From: Burkholderiales bacterium
GTDB lineage: Bacteria > Pseudomonadota > Gammaproteobacteria > Burkholderiales > Burkholderiaceae_C
DNA length: 36,441 nucleotides
Direction: 5' to 3'
Assembly: GCA_017302655.1 (NCBI GenBank)
Contig: JAFLDE010000036.1
Location: forward strand, 1-36,441
Shown piece by piece: positions 15,601 to 23,107 of the stretch. A program made the translations under genes and the position numbers. The notes under the pieces are model-generated. The model ran no database searches, was not told where the DNA came from, and saw only the letters and a program-made list of their open reading frames with translations. Position 1 is the first letter of the stretch. The number at the start of each line of letters is the position of its first letter.

Positions 15601-15924
15601 GCGCGTCTGCCCGTCCTTCTGCACCTCAACCGTCACGCCCTCGGTCATCCAGCGGTGGACATGCTCATTGGCATCCAGTAGCTCGGGCGAGGCGTAGCGC
15701 TGCACCTCCTTCAAGGCCTGCTCCACCACGACGGCAGGCAAGCGATGGTTGATGCGACGCACCGCCTGTTCCATCCGTGCAGTCAAAAGCACCTCGCCGT
15801 AACTGGCCCGCTCAGGGCTCTCGCCATCGGGGGCAATCACCGAGCCGTGCAGGTAGCGGTAGCCCTGGCGCTCCAGCAGCTTGATGGCAAAGGCTTCGAT
15901 GGCCGATTCAGTCAGATAGCTCAT
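12697..15924 (-). CDS. hsdR: Type I restriction enzyme, endonuclease/translocase subunit HsdR
   Basis: 1075 aa, normal family length. N-terminal PD-(D/E)XK nuclease: D147 (KRLDVVLFVNG), then E161-x-K163 (VVVELKNAG) and a QxxxY-like YQQIETY. SF2 motor: Walker A TQGSGKS (335-341), DEAH (438-441), GFTGTP motif III, and motif VI near QAIARVNR. The C-terminal helical region binds the methylase core. HsdR cuts unmethylated DNA after ATP-driven translocation, as part of the HsdR2M2S complex. Its ATG overlaps the stop of the Abi-C gene (ATGA), so it is the last gene of the hsdM-orf-hsdS-abi-hsdR operon. All motifs are intact. Confidence 0.97.
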   Translation of the reverse strand: MSYLTESAIEAFAIKLLERQGYRYLHGSVIAPDGESPERASYGEVLLTARMEQAVRRINHRLPAVVVEQALKEVQRYASPELLDANEHVHRWMTEGVTVEVQKDGQTRGERVWLIDFARPEANDFLVVNQFTVARDGEQHSDRKRLDVVLFVNGLPLVVVELKNAGSENATLKTAYQQIETYKQVLPQLFHSHAFSVISDGLEARAGSISAGMSRFMAWKSADGKAEASHLVSQLETLILGMLAPATLLDLLRHFIVFEKARKVDPETGQVTISTVKKLAAYHQYYAVNAAVESTLRAADLSAPMEVREAAASYGVPSVRDQPKGDRKAGVVWHTQGSGKSLSMVFYTGKIVLAMDNPTVLVLTDRNDLDDQLFDTFAASRQLLRQEPVQAENRDHLKALLKVAAGGVVFSTVQKFQPETGNVHDELSARRNIVVIADEAHRTQYGFEARLVDVKDEAGNVVGKKLVYGFAKYLRDALPHATYLGFTGTPIEKADVNTPAVFGNYVDIYDIAQAVEDGATVRIYYESRLAKVGLSDEGRQMVAELDEELEQDELTETQKAKAKWTKMEALIGSEPRVQNIARDIVAHFEARQEVFAGKAMVVSMSRRIAADLYGAIKELRPQWHDDDLRKGVMKVVMTASSSDGPKLAQHHTTKEQRKVLAERMKDDTDPLQLVIVRDMWLTGFDAPSMHTLYIDKPMKGHNLMQAIARVNRVHKDKPGGLVVDYLGIAADLKEALSFYSDAGGKGDPTLAQEQAVALLLEKIEVVSGLFHGFAYERFFEADTGEKLSLILQAEEHILGLDDGRRRYINEVIALSQAFAIAVPHEQAMDVKDEVGFFQAVKARLVKFDSLGAAGGRSTEDLETTIRQVIDKALVSEQVIDVFDAAGIKKPDISILSDEFLAELKGYQHKNVALEVLKKLLTDELKVRAKRNLVQSRSLMDMLEAAIRKYQNKILTAAEVMEELIKVSKDIVAADSEAEQLGLTPFEYAFYTAVANNDSARELMQKDKLRELAVVLTQRVRENASIDWTIKENVRAKLKVMVKRTLRQYGYPPDMQLLATETVLKQAEMIADELTL

Positions 15925-16604
15925 TCACCCTCCCCAGGGTCTTCGTCAGCGGACGACTCGGCGTAGGCCTTGCATTCGGCAGCGTAGGCCTGCGCATCCA
16001 CGGCGAACAGGACTTCACTGGCCGGGTAGGAGTAAGCGTCTCCCATGACAACGTCGCCAATGGTCTCGTCCCAGTAGTCGTTGAATTCGCTGTTGTCTTC
16101 ATAGCGCAGCGGCTCGGCGGCCTCAGCAGCCGCTTCAACCGGGGCACCAGCAATCTGCCGTGTTTCAAACGCCCGGATCAAAAACACCGCCACCACCAGC
16201 GTGCTGTCGATTAGGAACTCGCGGGTCAGCAGATCGACCTTGTCGTTGCGGTTCCGTAGTTCTTCCAAGGGCTTGCCGTGCGAGGTGGGGCTGATCTGGT
16301 TGCGCAGCTCTCCGACCTGCTGGCCGATGGTGGCCAAAGCACTGGACACCTGGCGGACCATGTCATCACCCGAATAGCCCAGGGCGACGAACGCCCTCTT
16401 CAGCACCCCATTGATGGAGCTACTCGGCTCTAGAGCGACGCCCTTGGATTCGCAGATCTGCTTGCCGATGCTCTCTAGCAGGGACTTTGCGTTCTCAAGT
16501 GCTGTGCTGAAGTCGGTTTCGAGGTAGGCCTCCATGCGATCCACCAAGAACCGCAACTCCTGCCAGCGCCCGTACTGCTCCAGCGTGTCCCGGAGCTTTT
16601 GCAT
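15921..16604 (-). CDS. Abortive-infection C-terminal (Abi-C)-like protein within the hsd operon
   Basis: 227 aa. Residues about 30-130 match the Abi-C pattern: a helix FSTALENAKSLLESIGKQIC, an L-K-R helix, a helix with IGQQVGELRNQ, and the S-HG-K element (ISPTSHGKP). In Abi-C proteins the late R-N...HG residues are reminiscent of HEPN-type RNases, although here R-N and H-G are close together in one loop. The last 50 residues are very acidic. The start overlaps the hsdS stop (TGATG) and its stop overlaps the hsdR start (ATGA), so it is translationally coupled into the type I system. Probably a back-up defence activity; this role is inferred. Confidence 0.82.
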   Translation of the reverse strand: MQKLRDTLEQYGRWQELRFLVDRMEAYLETDFSTALENAKSLLESIGKQICESKGVALEPSSSINGVLKRAFVALGYSGDDMVRQVSSALATIGQQVGELRNQISPTSHGKPLEELRNRNDKVDLLTREFLIDSTLVVAVFLIRAFETRQIAGAPVEAAAEAAEPLRYEDNSEFNDYWDETIGDVVMGDAYSYPASEVLFAVDAQAYAAECKAYAESSADEDPGEGE

Positions 16605-17749
16605 CAGCAGGCCACCCGCACTTCGCCACTCATTAATTTGGGCAAAAGCGTGTCTCTCAGGGAAGTCAATTGCGCAGCTTGGTCTTCGTTGTGCTTGATC
16701 TTCTTGAACATCGGCCAGCAGGTGGCTTCGAAACGCTCGATCAGGTCGCGCGGTGGAAGCAGAGTGGCCTGCGCATGCACATGGTTGCGGTTCAGCGTAG
16801 GAACGGCCGAACCCGCATTGAAGGCGGGCAGATCCAACGTCTTCAATGTGAAGTAGGCGAAGAGCGGCGTCGCGAGCTTGAACTCCTTGACGTACAGAGA
16901 GGTATTGAGCGGCCAGAAGTCCTCTTGCACCAAAAACACATTGCCGATCAATCCGCTTCGTCCCGTCGAAACGCCAGGCGCAGCGACCTTGTGCTCGTCA
17001 TGCCAGCCGCTCACGCCGCTCGAACTGATGATGGGGTACGGCCCTTCACGCCGATCTTGGAGTGGCAAGTCGTACCCCCTCTGGAGCACGAGCAAGTCCT
17101 CAACGACTCCTTCGGGCCATGAGGCGGCTTCGTCGCCTTCAAACCATTGCCTAAAGAGCGCTTCGGCCATGGCTTCCAGGCATTGGTTCTGACGGCGAAG
17201 TAGGTCGATCTTGTTGTCTAGGCTACCAAGCACATCAGAAATCGCTCTCTGCTCGTCGGGGCTAGGAATGCTGAAAACGAGGTTCTTGAGTTGCCCCAGA
17301 TTCAATGTCGGCTGAACCGTGTCATTCGTGTTGCCGTACATCTGGAATACAACATCGTCCAGCTTGAAGCAGTACTTGATGAACCGCGTGTCGAACTCTG
17401 GCTTGATTCGCGCAACGCTTATCGCCCGTGCCACGTTCCACCCTTTCAGCGTAACGGGCACGATCGCGCACTCCCCAACCGTACCAACGACAGTGACTAG
17501 CAGTTCGCCGCCAACCAGGCGAGTTCGAACGTACTGGGCTTCAACGTCAGCCGCGACTCGCAGCACATCGCGAGTGTCGATCTGACCGTTGCGGACGTTG
17601 TTGACCCTCAGTACGGGAACAGAGTTCCTCTCCGTGTGCGCTCCAGGCTGGACGATTCCGTACGAGATGGCTCCATCGATCAATACGTCGGTGAACCGGT
17701 AGTGCGACCAACCTGGCGGAAGGGCTGTATCTTGGACACTGTGGGTCAT
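16604..17749 (-). CDS. hsdS: Type I restriction-modification specificity subunit HsdS
   Basis: 381 aa, with two target-recognition domains. TRD1 starts LPPGWSHYRFTDVL. The central conserved helix is SPDEQRAISDVLGSLDNKID followed by RQNQCLEAMAEALFRQWF. TRD2 follows, with a GYDLPLQDRREGPYPIISSSG opening and the final IERFEATCWPMFKKI helix. HsdS sets the bipartite DNA target of both the methylase and the endonuclease; the target cannot be read from sequence alone. A GGGGA site lies 9 nt before the ATG, inside the upstream 42-aa ORF, and its ATG overlaps that ORF's TGA. Full length, no frameshift. Confidence 0.95.
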   Translation of the reverse strand: MTHSVQDTALPPGWSHYRFTDVLIDGAISYGIVQPGAHTERNSVPVLRVNNVRNGQIDTRDVLRVAADVEAQYVRTRLVGGELLVTVVGTVGECAIVPVTLKGWNVARAISVARIKPEFDTRFIKYCFKLDDVVFQMYGNTNDTVQPTLNLGQLKNLVFSIPSPDEQRAISDVLGSLDNKIDLLRRQNQCLEAMAEALFRQWFEGDEAASWPEGVVEDLLVLQRGYDLPLQDRREGPYPIISSSGVSGWHDEHKVAAPGVSTGRSGLIGNVFLVQEDFWPLNTSLYVKEFKLATPLFAYFTLKTLDLPAFNAGSAVPTLNRNHVHAQATLLPPRDLIERFEATCWPMFKKIKHNEDQAAQLTSLRDTLLPKLMSGEVRVAC

Positions 17750-17874
17750 GCTCGGTTGTCCCCACGGGCTCTGCGCGCCAGTCCAGCATTCAGCTGAACT
17801 ATCTGTTCACCGATGTCGGGACGAAGTGTTTTGGCGGCTAGGGCGAGTGCCGGCGTGGGCAGGCTTTCGCTCAC
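17746..17874 (-). CDS. 42-aa ORF coupled between hsdM and hsdS
   Basis: A GTG at 17874 overlaps the hsdM stop (GTGA) and its TGA overlaps the hsdS ATG (ATGA), so the frame exactly fills the 121-bp gap. AAGG lies 7 nt before the GTG. The product starts [20 protein letters not shown] and ends in a basic, hydrophilic tail ([10 protein letters not shown]). It is predicted helical with no known domain. Stop-start overlap at both ends is typical of translationally coupled genes, but a 42-codon frame can also arise by chance, or be a relic of a longer gene. No homolog is recalled. Confidence 0.5.
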   Translation of the reverse strand: MSESLPTPALALAAKTLRPDIGEQIVQLNAGLARRARGDNRA

Positions 17875-19415
17875 AGCTTCACCTTGGCGAGGTTCGCAGC
17901 AATGACGGCATTCAGGTGCGCCTCCTCCAGAAGTTGAGCATCGAACTCCGCTTTCAGCGCGGCAAAGCGCTCTGCGAAGTTGAAGTCTTCGTCCTCGTCT
18001 GGCAGGCCGACATAGCGGCCAGGGGTGAGCACGTGGTCCAGCTCGGCCACGCGGGCCAGGGGCACCGAGGCACAGTAGCCTTTCTCGTCGGCATAGCCGG
18101 GTTCGCCGGTGCGCCAAGCGTGGTACGTGCCGGCGATCTTGCTGATGTCCTCGGGGCTCAGCTCGCGGGTACGGCGGTTGATGAGATGGCCGAGGTTGCG
18201 GGCATCGATGAAAAGAATTTCGCCATTGCGCGGGTGAGCGTTCACGCGTGCCCGGTTCATGAACCACAAGCAGGCGGGGATCTGTGTGTTCAGGAACAGT
18301 TTGGCCGGCAGGTTGACGATGCAGTCGATGAGATTGCCCTCGGCAATCAGCGCCTTGCGGATATCACCTTCGCCGCCACTCTTGCCGGTGAGCGAGCCTT
18401 TGGCGAGCACCACCCCAGCGCGTCCGCTAGGGGAGAGGTGGTGCAGGAAGTGCTGCAACCACGCGAAGTTGGCATTGCCCACGGGCGGCGCGCCGTACTT
18501 CCAGCGTCCATCCTTGCGCAGCAGCTCGCCGCTCCAGTCGCTGACATTGAAGGGCGGGTTGGCGATGATGAAGTCGGCCTTCAGGTCCTTGTGGGCGTCG
18601 TTGAGGAACGAGCCCTCGGTGTTCCACTTGACTTGAGAGGAGTCGATGCCGCGGATGGCGAGGTTCATGCGCGCCAGACGCCAGGTGGTCTGGTTGCTCT
18701 CCTGGCCGTAGATGGAGATGTCCTTGACCTGGCCTTGGTGCGACTGCACGAAGCGCTCGGACTGCACGAACATTCCGCCCGACCCGCAGCAAGGGTCGAA
18801 GACACGGCCCTTGTAGGGCTCCAGCATCGCTACCAGCAGCTCTACGATAGAGCGAGGCGTGTAGAACTGGCCGCCTTGTTTGCCCTCCGCTAGCGCGAAC
18901 TCGCCGAGGAAATACTCGAAGACGTGGCCGAGCACGTCGCGGCTGCGGGCCTGGGCGTCACCAAGGGCAATGTTTCCGATCAGCGCCATCAGACCGCCCA
19001 GGCTCAGCGGATCGAGGTTCTGGCGGGAGAAGACCTTGGGCAGCACGCCCTTGAGCAAGGGGTTCTCGCGCTCGATGGCGTCCATCGCTTCGTCGATGAA
19101 TCCGCCAATGTCTGGCTGGGTGGCCTGGGCGAGCAGGTAGGCCCAGCGGGCCTCGGGTGGGACGAAGAAGACGTTCTCGGCCGTGTACTCGTCCTTGTCT
19201 TCGGGGTCTGCGCCTTCGTACTGGCCTTCGCCAGCCTTCAACTTGGCGTAAACCTCCTCGAAGGAGTCGGAGATGTACTTCAGGAAGATGAGCCCGAGAA
19301 CAACGTGCTTGTACTCAGCGGCATCAATGTTCTTGCGGAGCTTGTCGGCGGCTTTCCAAAGCTGCTTTTCCAGCGGTTCTTCTTGAGCGGCTTTTTCAGC
19401 CTTTGTTCTTGCCAT
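17871..19415 (-). CDS. hsdM: Type I restriction-modification DNA methyltransferase subunit HsdM
   Basis: 514 aa. It has an N-terminal HsdM helical domain ([20 protein letters not shown]) and an N6-adenine methyltransferase domain with the SAM motif [12 protein letters not shown] (206-216) and catalytic motif IV NPPF (286-289, in [13 protein letters not shown]). It methylates adenine in the target set by HsdS, protecting host DNA from HsdR. The ATG at 19415 starts with [10 protein letters not shown]; an AAGGGA element is about 12 nt upstream. It is the first gene of the operon, 239 bp downstream of an XRE controller-like gene on the same strand. Complete, with all motifs. Confidence 0.97.
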   Translation of the reverse strand: MARTKAEKAAQEEPLEKQLWKAADKLRKNIDAAEYKHVVLGLIFLKYISDSFEEVYAKLKAGEGQYEGADPEDKDEYTAENVFFVPPEARWAYLLAQATQPDIGGFIDEAMDAIERENPLLKGVLPKVFSRQNLDPLSLGGLMALIGNIALGDAQARSRDVLGHVFEYFLGEFALAEGKQGGQFYTPRSIVELLVAMLEPYKGRVFDPCCGSGGMFVQSERFVQSHQGQVKDISIYGQESNQTTWRLARMNLAIRGIDSSQVKWNTEGSFLNDAHKDLKADFIIANPPFNVSDWSGELLRKDGRWKYGAPPVGNANFAWLQHFLHHLSPSGRAGVVLAKGSLTGKSGGEGDIRKALIAEGNLIDCIVNLPAKLFLNTQIPACLWFMNRARVNAHPRNGEILFIDARNLGHLINRRTRELSPEDISKIAGTYHAWRTGEPGYADEKGYCASVPLARVAELDHVLTPGRYVGLPDEDEDFNFAERFAALKAEFDAQLLEEAHLNAVIAANLAKVKL

Positions 19416-19654
19416 GGCGGCATATCCCTTGATCGACGCAAACCCGCCGGCGTTGGCAGGACGGTAACTGCGGCTCCGGCCGCGGCGGATGACGAGGAGC
19501 TAAAGCGGCGGCCAGCACGGGGCCGACCCCTAACGCAGCGCTCTATTCCGCAGCTTGAGTCGCGATGGACCGTACTTTGCCTGACCTTGTAAGCGGGGCC
19601 GCCAGTGGGCCGGCACTTGGACAAAGCGCCTGCCTTGCCATCAGGATCGGATGC

Positions 19655-19888
19655 CTATGCCTCGGTCACGAGTTCGGTCATTCGCACTTCCAGTGCGTGA
19701 GCGATCTTCTCGATGCTGCTGATGGTCAGGTTGCGCTCCGCGCGTTCAACGGAGCTGATGTAGTTCGGGTGGAGCTCAGCACGCTCCGCAACCTGTTCCT
19801 GAGTGAGCTTCTTCTCCAGGCGGATCCGCCGCATGTTTTGGGCGAAGAGCAGCTGAGCGGCGCACTTCTTCTTGGCGTCGCTTGGCAT
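19655..19888 (-). CDS. XRE-family regulator, restriction-controller (C protein)-like
   Basis: 77 aa, a single XRE helix-turn-helix domain: residues 15-70 contain RRIRLEKKLTQEQVAERAEL, then HPNYISSVERAERNLTISSI. The length and the N-Y-I-S-S-V-E-R-A-x-R-N recognition-helix pattern are typical of C proteins that time expression of restriction-modification genes. It is upstream of hsdM on the same strand, though the 239-bp gap and the fact that C proteins usually accompany type II systems leave the link uncertain. The upstream region has a 9-bp inverted repeat around a promoter, fitting autoregulation. Confidence 0.88.
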   Translation of the reverse strand: MPSDAKKKCAAQLLFAQNMRRIRLEKKLTQEQVAERAELHPNYISSVERAERNLTISSIEKIAHALEVRMTELVTEA

Positions 19889-19905
19889 ACCGACACGTTG
19901 CCCGG

Positions 19906-19969
19906 ACCAAACTCATAGTTCCACAGCCGATAAGTTTGGTTGGGCGCTAAAGTCAACTCGCAACCAAAC
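19906..19969 (-). promoter_or_regulatory. Promoter and repeat operator of the XRE regulator
   Basis: On the minus strand GTTTGGTTG (19969-19961) and CAACCAAAC (19942-19934) form a perfect 9-bp inverted repeat with 18 bp between the arms. Inside lies TTGACT (19956-19951), with TTATCG (19933-19928) after 17 bp as a -35/-10 pair. A third GTTTGGT half-site occurs at 19912-19906. The layout fits an activator/repressor C-box-like operator. The divergent lipoprotein gene at 20049 may share it. Confidence 0.6.
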
Positions 19970-20048
19970 GTATGGTGTGGATTCGAGGGTTGTCCGCACC
20001 TCCTGATTCCGATAGCGGTTGCGCCACTGCTCACCAAGGAGGACCCGA

Positions 20049-21482
20049 ATGTCGGTTCGAACAGCTGTATGTCATCGCCTGTTTCCACTTGCCGCGCTGG
20101 CGGCCCTCTTCAGCTTGGCCGGGTGCTCAAGCAAGCCAGGCGATTCGGATATCTCCCATGCCCTTGAGGCGGCTTACAGCTGCCCGGATCTTGTGATCAG
20201 CGATGTGAAGAAGATCGACGGCGTTGAGAGGGGCAATGGCGCTTACCAAATGGCCTTCTCCTACACCTTGGCACTGAAGGAGGACGCGGCGTCGCTTTCA
20301 GCCCGTGCGACGACGCTCGCCAACACAGGCAAGAAAAGCGCGGACCTGAAAGCGCTAGAAAAGGCCTTCAGCGACGGCAGAGGCTACATGTGGGACTCGG
20401 TCAAGGAAATCGAATCGCTCGGATCTACTGCTGGCGAGAAGCAGAGCGCTGAAGACATGCAATGGTCCCGCGACTACCACGCTGCGGCTGAAATGCTCAG
20501 GACTGGAGGGGGCGGGGAACTTCCCGGTCCAGCCAAGACGTGTACCTCGCCGATGTCAATGGCATGGGGTTGGCTCACGTTCTACGCAACGACAGAACCC
20601 ATCAAGGTGGACGAGGGTGGTCATGCCGAGATCGTTAAGGCGGTTCAGTTCAAGACCACGGCCGACTTTGTCAAAGCGGACAGCGGGTGGCTGTTGGCCG
20701 CGCTGCCTTCATCCATGGCGGACCCGCAAGTGGTGAAGGAGCGAGTCAAGATCAACGCCGATCAGGGTGGCGCTCAAATTCAGTTGCCTGGCGGCCCGTG
20801 GGGTGCCCCCAAGCATCCTGGCGTTACCAAGCTCCCATTCCCCTGCGAGACTGCCTACACCAAGCACCAGAAGCTGCTTTGCAGCAGCCCGATCCTGGCT
20901 GCGCGGGATGACGAAGAGCGGAGCATCTTTAGGCTGGTGGAGAACACCGCTGAGGCTCCTCGCGACCTTCCTGACCGGCGGCTTGCTTGGCGGCATCGGA
21001 CCTTGGCAGCATGCGAGGACGAGGCGTGCGCGCTGGCCGCCTATGACCAGCACATCGCGGCCTTGCGAGCGATCGGCCGCGACCTTCCTCCGACGTCGAG
21101 CTTTGCCCAGGGGGGTGCAAGCGGCGGCCCTGCAGGTGGCGCGCCCATGGCCGTTTCGCCAACAGCGGCGCCGGCAACAGCAGTGGCTGCGCAGGCTGCT
21201 GCACCGGCAATCCCTCCAGCGCAAGCTGCCGCAGCCAAGCCCAGCTTTGACTGCGCAAAGGCTTCCACGAAGGTCGAGACGCTGATTTGCTCTGAGCCTG
21301 CGCTTGCCCAGGCCGATGCATCCACCACGGCGGCCTTCAAAGCAGCGTTGCCCGCCGCGGCAGATCAGTCCGCTTTCAGGGCTCGGCACGCTGAATGGCG
21401 CAGGAAAGTTCGTGACGCCTGCACCGACGCACTTTGCATCGCGGCAGCCTACAAGGCGCGGCTCGCCGAGTTGGGGCGATAG
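20049..21482 (+). CDS. Lipoprotein with two C-terminal LprI-like (lysozyme-inhibitor-like) repeats
   Basis: 477 aa from the ATG at 20049, which has an ideal AAGGAGG site 6 nt upstream. The signal peptide has a lipobox LAGC (Cys26), so it is an exported lipoprotein. Residues 30-250 form an unknown extracytoplasmic domain. Two cysteine-containing repeats follow: PCETAYTKHQKLLCSSPILA, and FDCAKASTKVETLICSEPAL with a W-R-x-x-V-R-DAC ending. These match the LprI/DUF1311 pattern (C...EK.IC....LA..D). An Ala/Pro linker of about 50 residues separates them. Family members inhibit lysozyme or are of unknown function. Not clearly linked to its neighbours. Confidence 0.85.
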   Translation: MSVRTAVCHRLFPLAALAALFSLAGCSSKPGDSDISHALEAAYSCPDLVISDVKKIDGVERGNGAYQMAFSYTLALKEDAASLSARATTLANTGKKSADLKALEKAFSDGRGYMWDSVKEIESLGSTAGEKQSAEDMQWSRDYHAAAEMLRTGGGGELPGPAKTCTSPMSMAWGWLTFYATTEPIKVDEGGHAEIVKAVQFKTTADFVKADSGWLLAALPSSMADPQVVKERVKINADQGGAQIQLPGGPWGAPKHPGVTKLPFPCETAYTKHQKLLCSSPILAARDDEERSIFRLVENTAEAPRDLPDRRLAWRHRTLAACEDEACALAAYDQHIAALRAIGRDLPPTSSFAQGGASGGPAGGAPMAVSPTAAPATAVAAQAAAPAIPPAQAAAAKPSFDCAKASTKVETLICSEPALAQADASTTAAFKAALPAAADQSAFRARHAEWRRKVRDACTDALCIAAAYKARLAELGR

Positions 21483-21572
21483 GCCCGAGCGTCGCGCTCT
21501 TGATCGTGAAGGCGCTGGGCAATTTCGAGCTGAATGGCCGCATGTCGTGGCCATCTTCATCAGGAGCTCGAA

Positions 21573-21995
21573 ATGTCCACGCCTCACGCCGCCGTCCACA
21601 TCTGCTCGCATATCGACAAGCACGGAAGCGCCTTGTGCCTGGCGTTCAACGCAGACCCTTGGGGGCGCTGCGCTCGTGTGCCGGAGCCGTTCGCTTCCTT
21701 CCTTGAGGCCCGCTATCCAAAGCTTCGGCTCGACCTGAAGGCGGACCTTGAACTGCTCACGAGCATGGATTCCGTCTCACCCGAAACAACGTCGGGTGGC
21801 GTCTTCCTGCTGCCCGTCTCCAGGAGCAAGGCCGTGCAAATCGCTGAAGAGATCTCGGACGCGTTCCCCGGCGATCAGTACGAGACGGTGGCGGCAATCA
21901 TGGTGAGGGCCGAGCAAAGGCGTGACTCAGGGCTCCCGTCTTGTGCCCTTCTTTACGAGCACAACACCGAGAGCGGGCTGCTCCACCTCGTGTGA
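21573..21995 (+). CDS. Unknown protein, paralog 1 of a three-member local family
   Basis: 140 aa; the ATG at 21573 follows AGGAG by 6 nt. No signal peptide or named domain. It shares with the products of 22721-23107 and 23443-23832 the order W-G-R-C-x-x-V-P-E-P, then an F-x-x-F-L/LL helix, (F/Y)P-x-x-x-LD, a strand leading to a G-V-F-L-L strand, a helix resembling VQIAEEISDAF, and a closing strand with R-A. The similarity is low but in order over the whole length, so these are probably diverged duplicates. Acidic and cytoplasmic by composition. Function unknown. Confidence 0.75.
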   Translation: MSTPHAAVHICSHIDKHGSALCLAFNADPWGRCARVPEPFASFLEARYPKLRLDLKADLELLTSMDSVSPETTSGGVFLLPVSRSKAVQIAEEISDAFPGDQYETVAAIMVRAEQRRDSGLPSCALLYEHNTESGLLHLV

Positions 21996-22069
21996 TCGGT
22001 CAGGGCTTCAATGCCTGCATGCAGCCCACCGCTCGACCGCAGCCAACAAGGGCGTCGGCGGTCGGGCGG

Positions 22070-22255
22070 TCACCGCCCCACCGGCTCAACCGGGGATCCG
22101 TTGACGAAGACCTGTTGTCCCTGAACCTCGATGAGCATGGGGCCGAACCGGCTCTCCCACACCCACCGCGCTACACCTTCGGTCTCAAGCGGAAGCGGTG
22201 ACTGAGCATCGTCGTCCGCGCGAATCAGGACCTCGGGAAGCAGCGGTGCGTTCAT
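22070..22255 (-). CDS. Small conserved-looking protein downstream of a LexA-type box
   Basis: 61 aa: MNAPLLPEVLIRADDDAQ, then EGVARWVWESRFGPMLIEVQ and QQVFVNGSPVEP. It reads like a compact beta-rich domain, similar to small proteins I associate with SOS or plasmid regions of proteobacteria, but I cannot name a family. The ribosome site is weak. It follows a 28-aa ORF by 54 bp on the same strand, and both are downstream of the LexA-type box at 22422-22437. SOS induction is inferred. Confidence 0.65.
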   Translation of the reverse strand: MNAPLLPEVLIRADDDAQSPLPLETEGVARWVWESRFGPMLIEVQGQQVFVNGSPVEPVGR

Positions 22256-22309
22256 GTCGACGGCAGCCTGCGCGGCTGCACTCCAGGCAAAAAAGGGAGG
22301 GGGAGAAGT

Positions 22310-22396
22310 TCAGAACCAGGCCCAGACGCGGCGGACCCAGCGGGGCATCCGATCAGGCTTGGGCTGGTAGTTCTGGCGCAGGAGCATGGGCGTCAT
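22310..22396 (-). CDS. 28-aa SOS-box-associated micro-ORF
   Basis: The ATG at 22396 is preceded by a strong CGGAGG site 4 nt away. The product opens with MTPMLLRQNYQPKPDRM and ends PRWVRRVWAWF: very basic, with five aromatic residues in the last 13. The start lies 25 nt after a LexA-type operator with a -10-like AATACT. Such a peptide could act at the membrane or bind a partner protein. It is too short for family assignment. The good ribosome site and operator spacing argue that it is translated. Confidence 0.6.
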   Translation of the reverse strand: MTPMLLRQNYQPKPDRMPRWVRRVWAWF

Positions 22397-22421
22397 GGTG
22401 CCTCCGATGTGTTGGCAGACA

Positions 22422-22437
22422 CTGTATATCCATCCAG
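22422..22437 (-). promoter_or_regulatory. LexA-type operator upstream of the 28-aa and 61-aa ORFs
   Basis: CTGT-N8-CCAG; the minus-strand 20-mer ATACTGGATGGATATACAGT differs at a single base from the box at 5121-5140. An AATACT -10-like element overlaps its upstream edge in the same way. Confidence 0.75.
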
Positions 22438-22593
22438 TATTGGCCGCAACATCGAGGGAGCGCTTGTCCAAGGCTGTTCAGGGGCAGATTGAGGGCATGC
22501 ATGCGTCCGCCGAGAGCATGGAAGCTCCGCCGCACGTCTGAACATCCGCGTTTTCTGGATGCTCGTTTTCGGCAAAGTTTTTGCCGTCGCTGG

Positions 22594-22620
22594 TCGGACG
22601 TCTCCCTGGGAGGTGTCCGA
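22594..22620. repeat. Imperfect 13-bp inverted repeat
   Basis: TCGGACGTCTCCC, one base, then GGGAGGTGTCCGA: 11 of 13 positions pair. It lies in the 324-bp gap 22397-22720, about 100 bp before the second paralog gene, and could be an operator or hairpin for that gene. Apart from this and the LexA-type box, nothing else is seen in the gap. Confidence 0.5.
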
Positions 22621-22720
22621 TCAAGTGCCGGCCGAGGGGGCAATTTGCTGGTGCTGCGATCGGTCCCAGCGCCCTCAAGTGTTGAGGCCCGCAGGTCGAC
22701 GGCAGAGATTGGAGTTCACC

Positions 22721-23107
22721 ATGCGCCCTCGTCGACGACTGCCTGCAGCGAGCATGCTCACGTCCTGCTACCTGGCCTTCGGCGTGAAGGCCTGGGGGCG
22801 TTGCGAGGAGGTGCCTGAGCCGGTGGCCGGCTTGCTCGCTGATGAGTTCCCAGAGACCCCGTTGGATCAGGAGGTCACGATGGCTGGGAGGTGGCGCGTC
22901 GAGCCCGAGCCGGAGGGGCCGACCAAGTGGATTCGCGGCTCGGTGTTCAAGCTGGACCTCTTGGCAGGCCGGCTTGAAGAACTGATGGATGCGCTGGGAT
23001 CACTGCCCATGCCGGCGGCGAAGCGGCGAGCCCTGACCTTCGTCGCTGTCGTGTTCGAAGGTGAGGAGCCGATCCGCGCCCGTGGTCGGGAGTTGGAGTC
23101 GCACTGA
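22721..23107 (+). CDS. Unknown protein, paralog 2 of a three-member local family
   Basis: 128 aa from the ATG at 22721, with GGAG 7 nt upstream; an internal ATG at 22754 is possible. It contains the family signature AWGRCEEVPEPVAGLL, then FPETPLDQEVTMAGRW, a G-SVFKLDLLAGRLEELMDAL helix region and a C-terminal strand FVAVVF. It is closest to paralog 3 in the LD-(Q/R)-EVT-x-x-G segment. The basic N-terminus (MRPRRRLPA) is unique to this copy. A terminator lies about 125 bp downstream. Function unknown; tandem small diverged paralogs of this size sometimes turn out to be immunity-type proteins, which is speculation here. Confidence 0.75.
   Translation: MRPRRRLPAASMLTSCYLAFGVKAWGRCEEVPEPVAGLLADEFPETPLDQEVTMAGRWRVEPEPEGPTKWIRGSVFKLDLLAGRLEELMDALGSLPMPAAKRRALTFVAVVFEGEEPIRARGRELESH

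Noticed and set aside
17748-18893. Plus-strand 381-aa ORF
   Set aside because: Antisense shadow of hsdM.
21487-21499. Small hairpin GAGCG-TCG-CGCTC after the lipoprotein gene
   Set aside because: Only a 5-bp stem and no T run, so it is not a convincing terminator.
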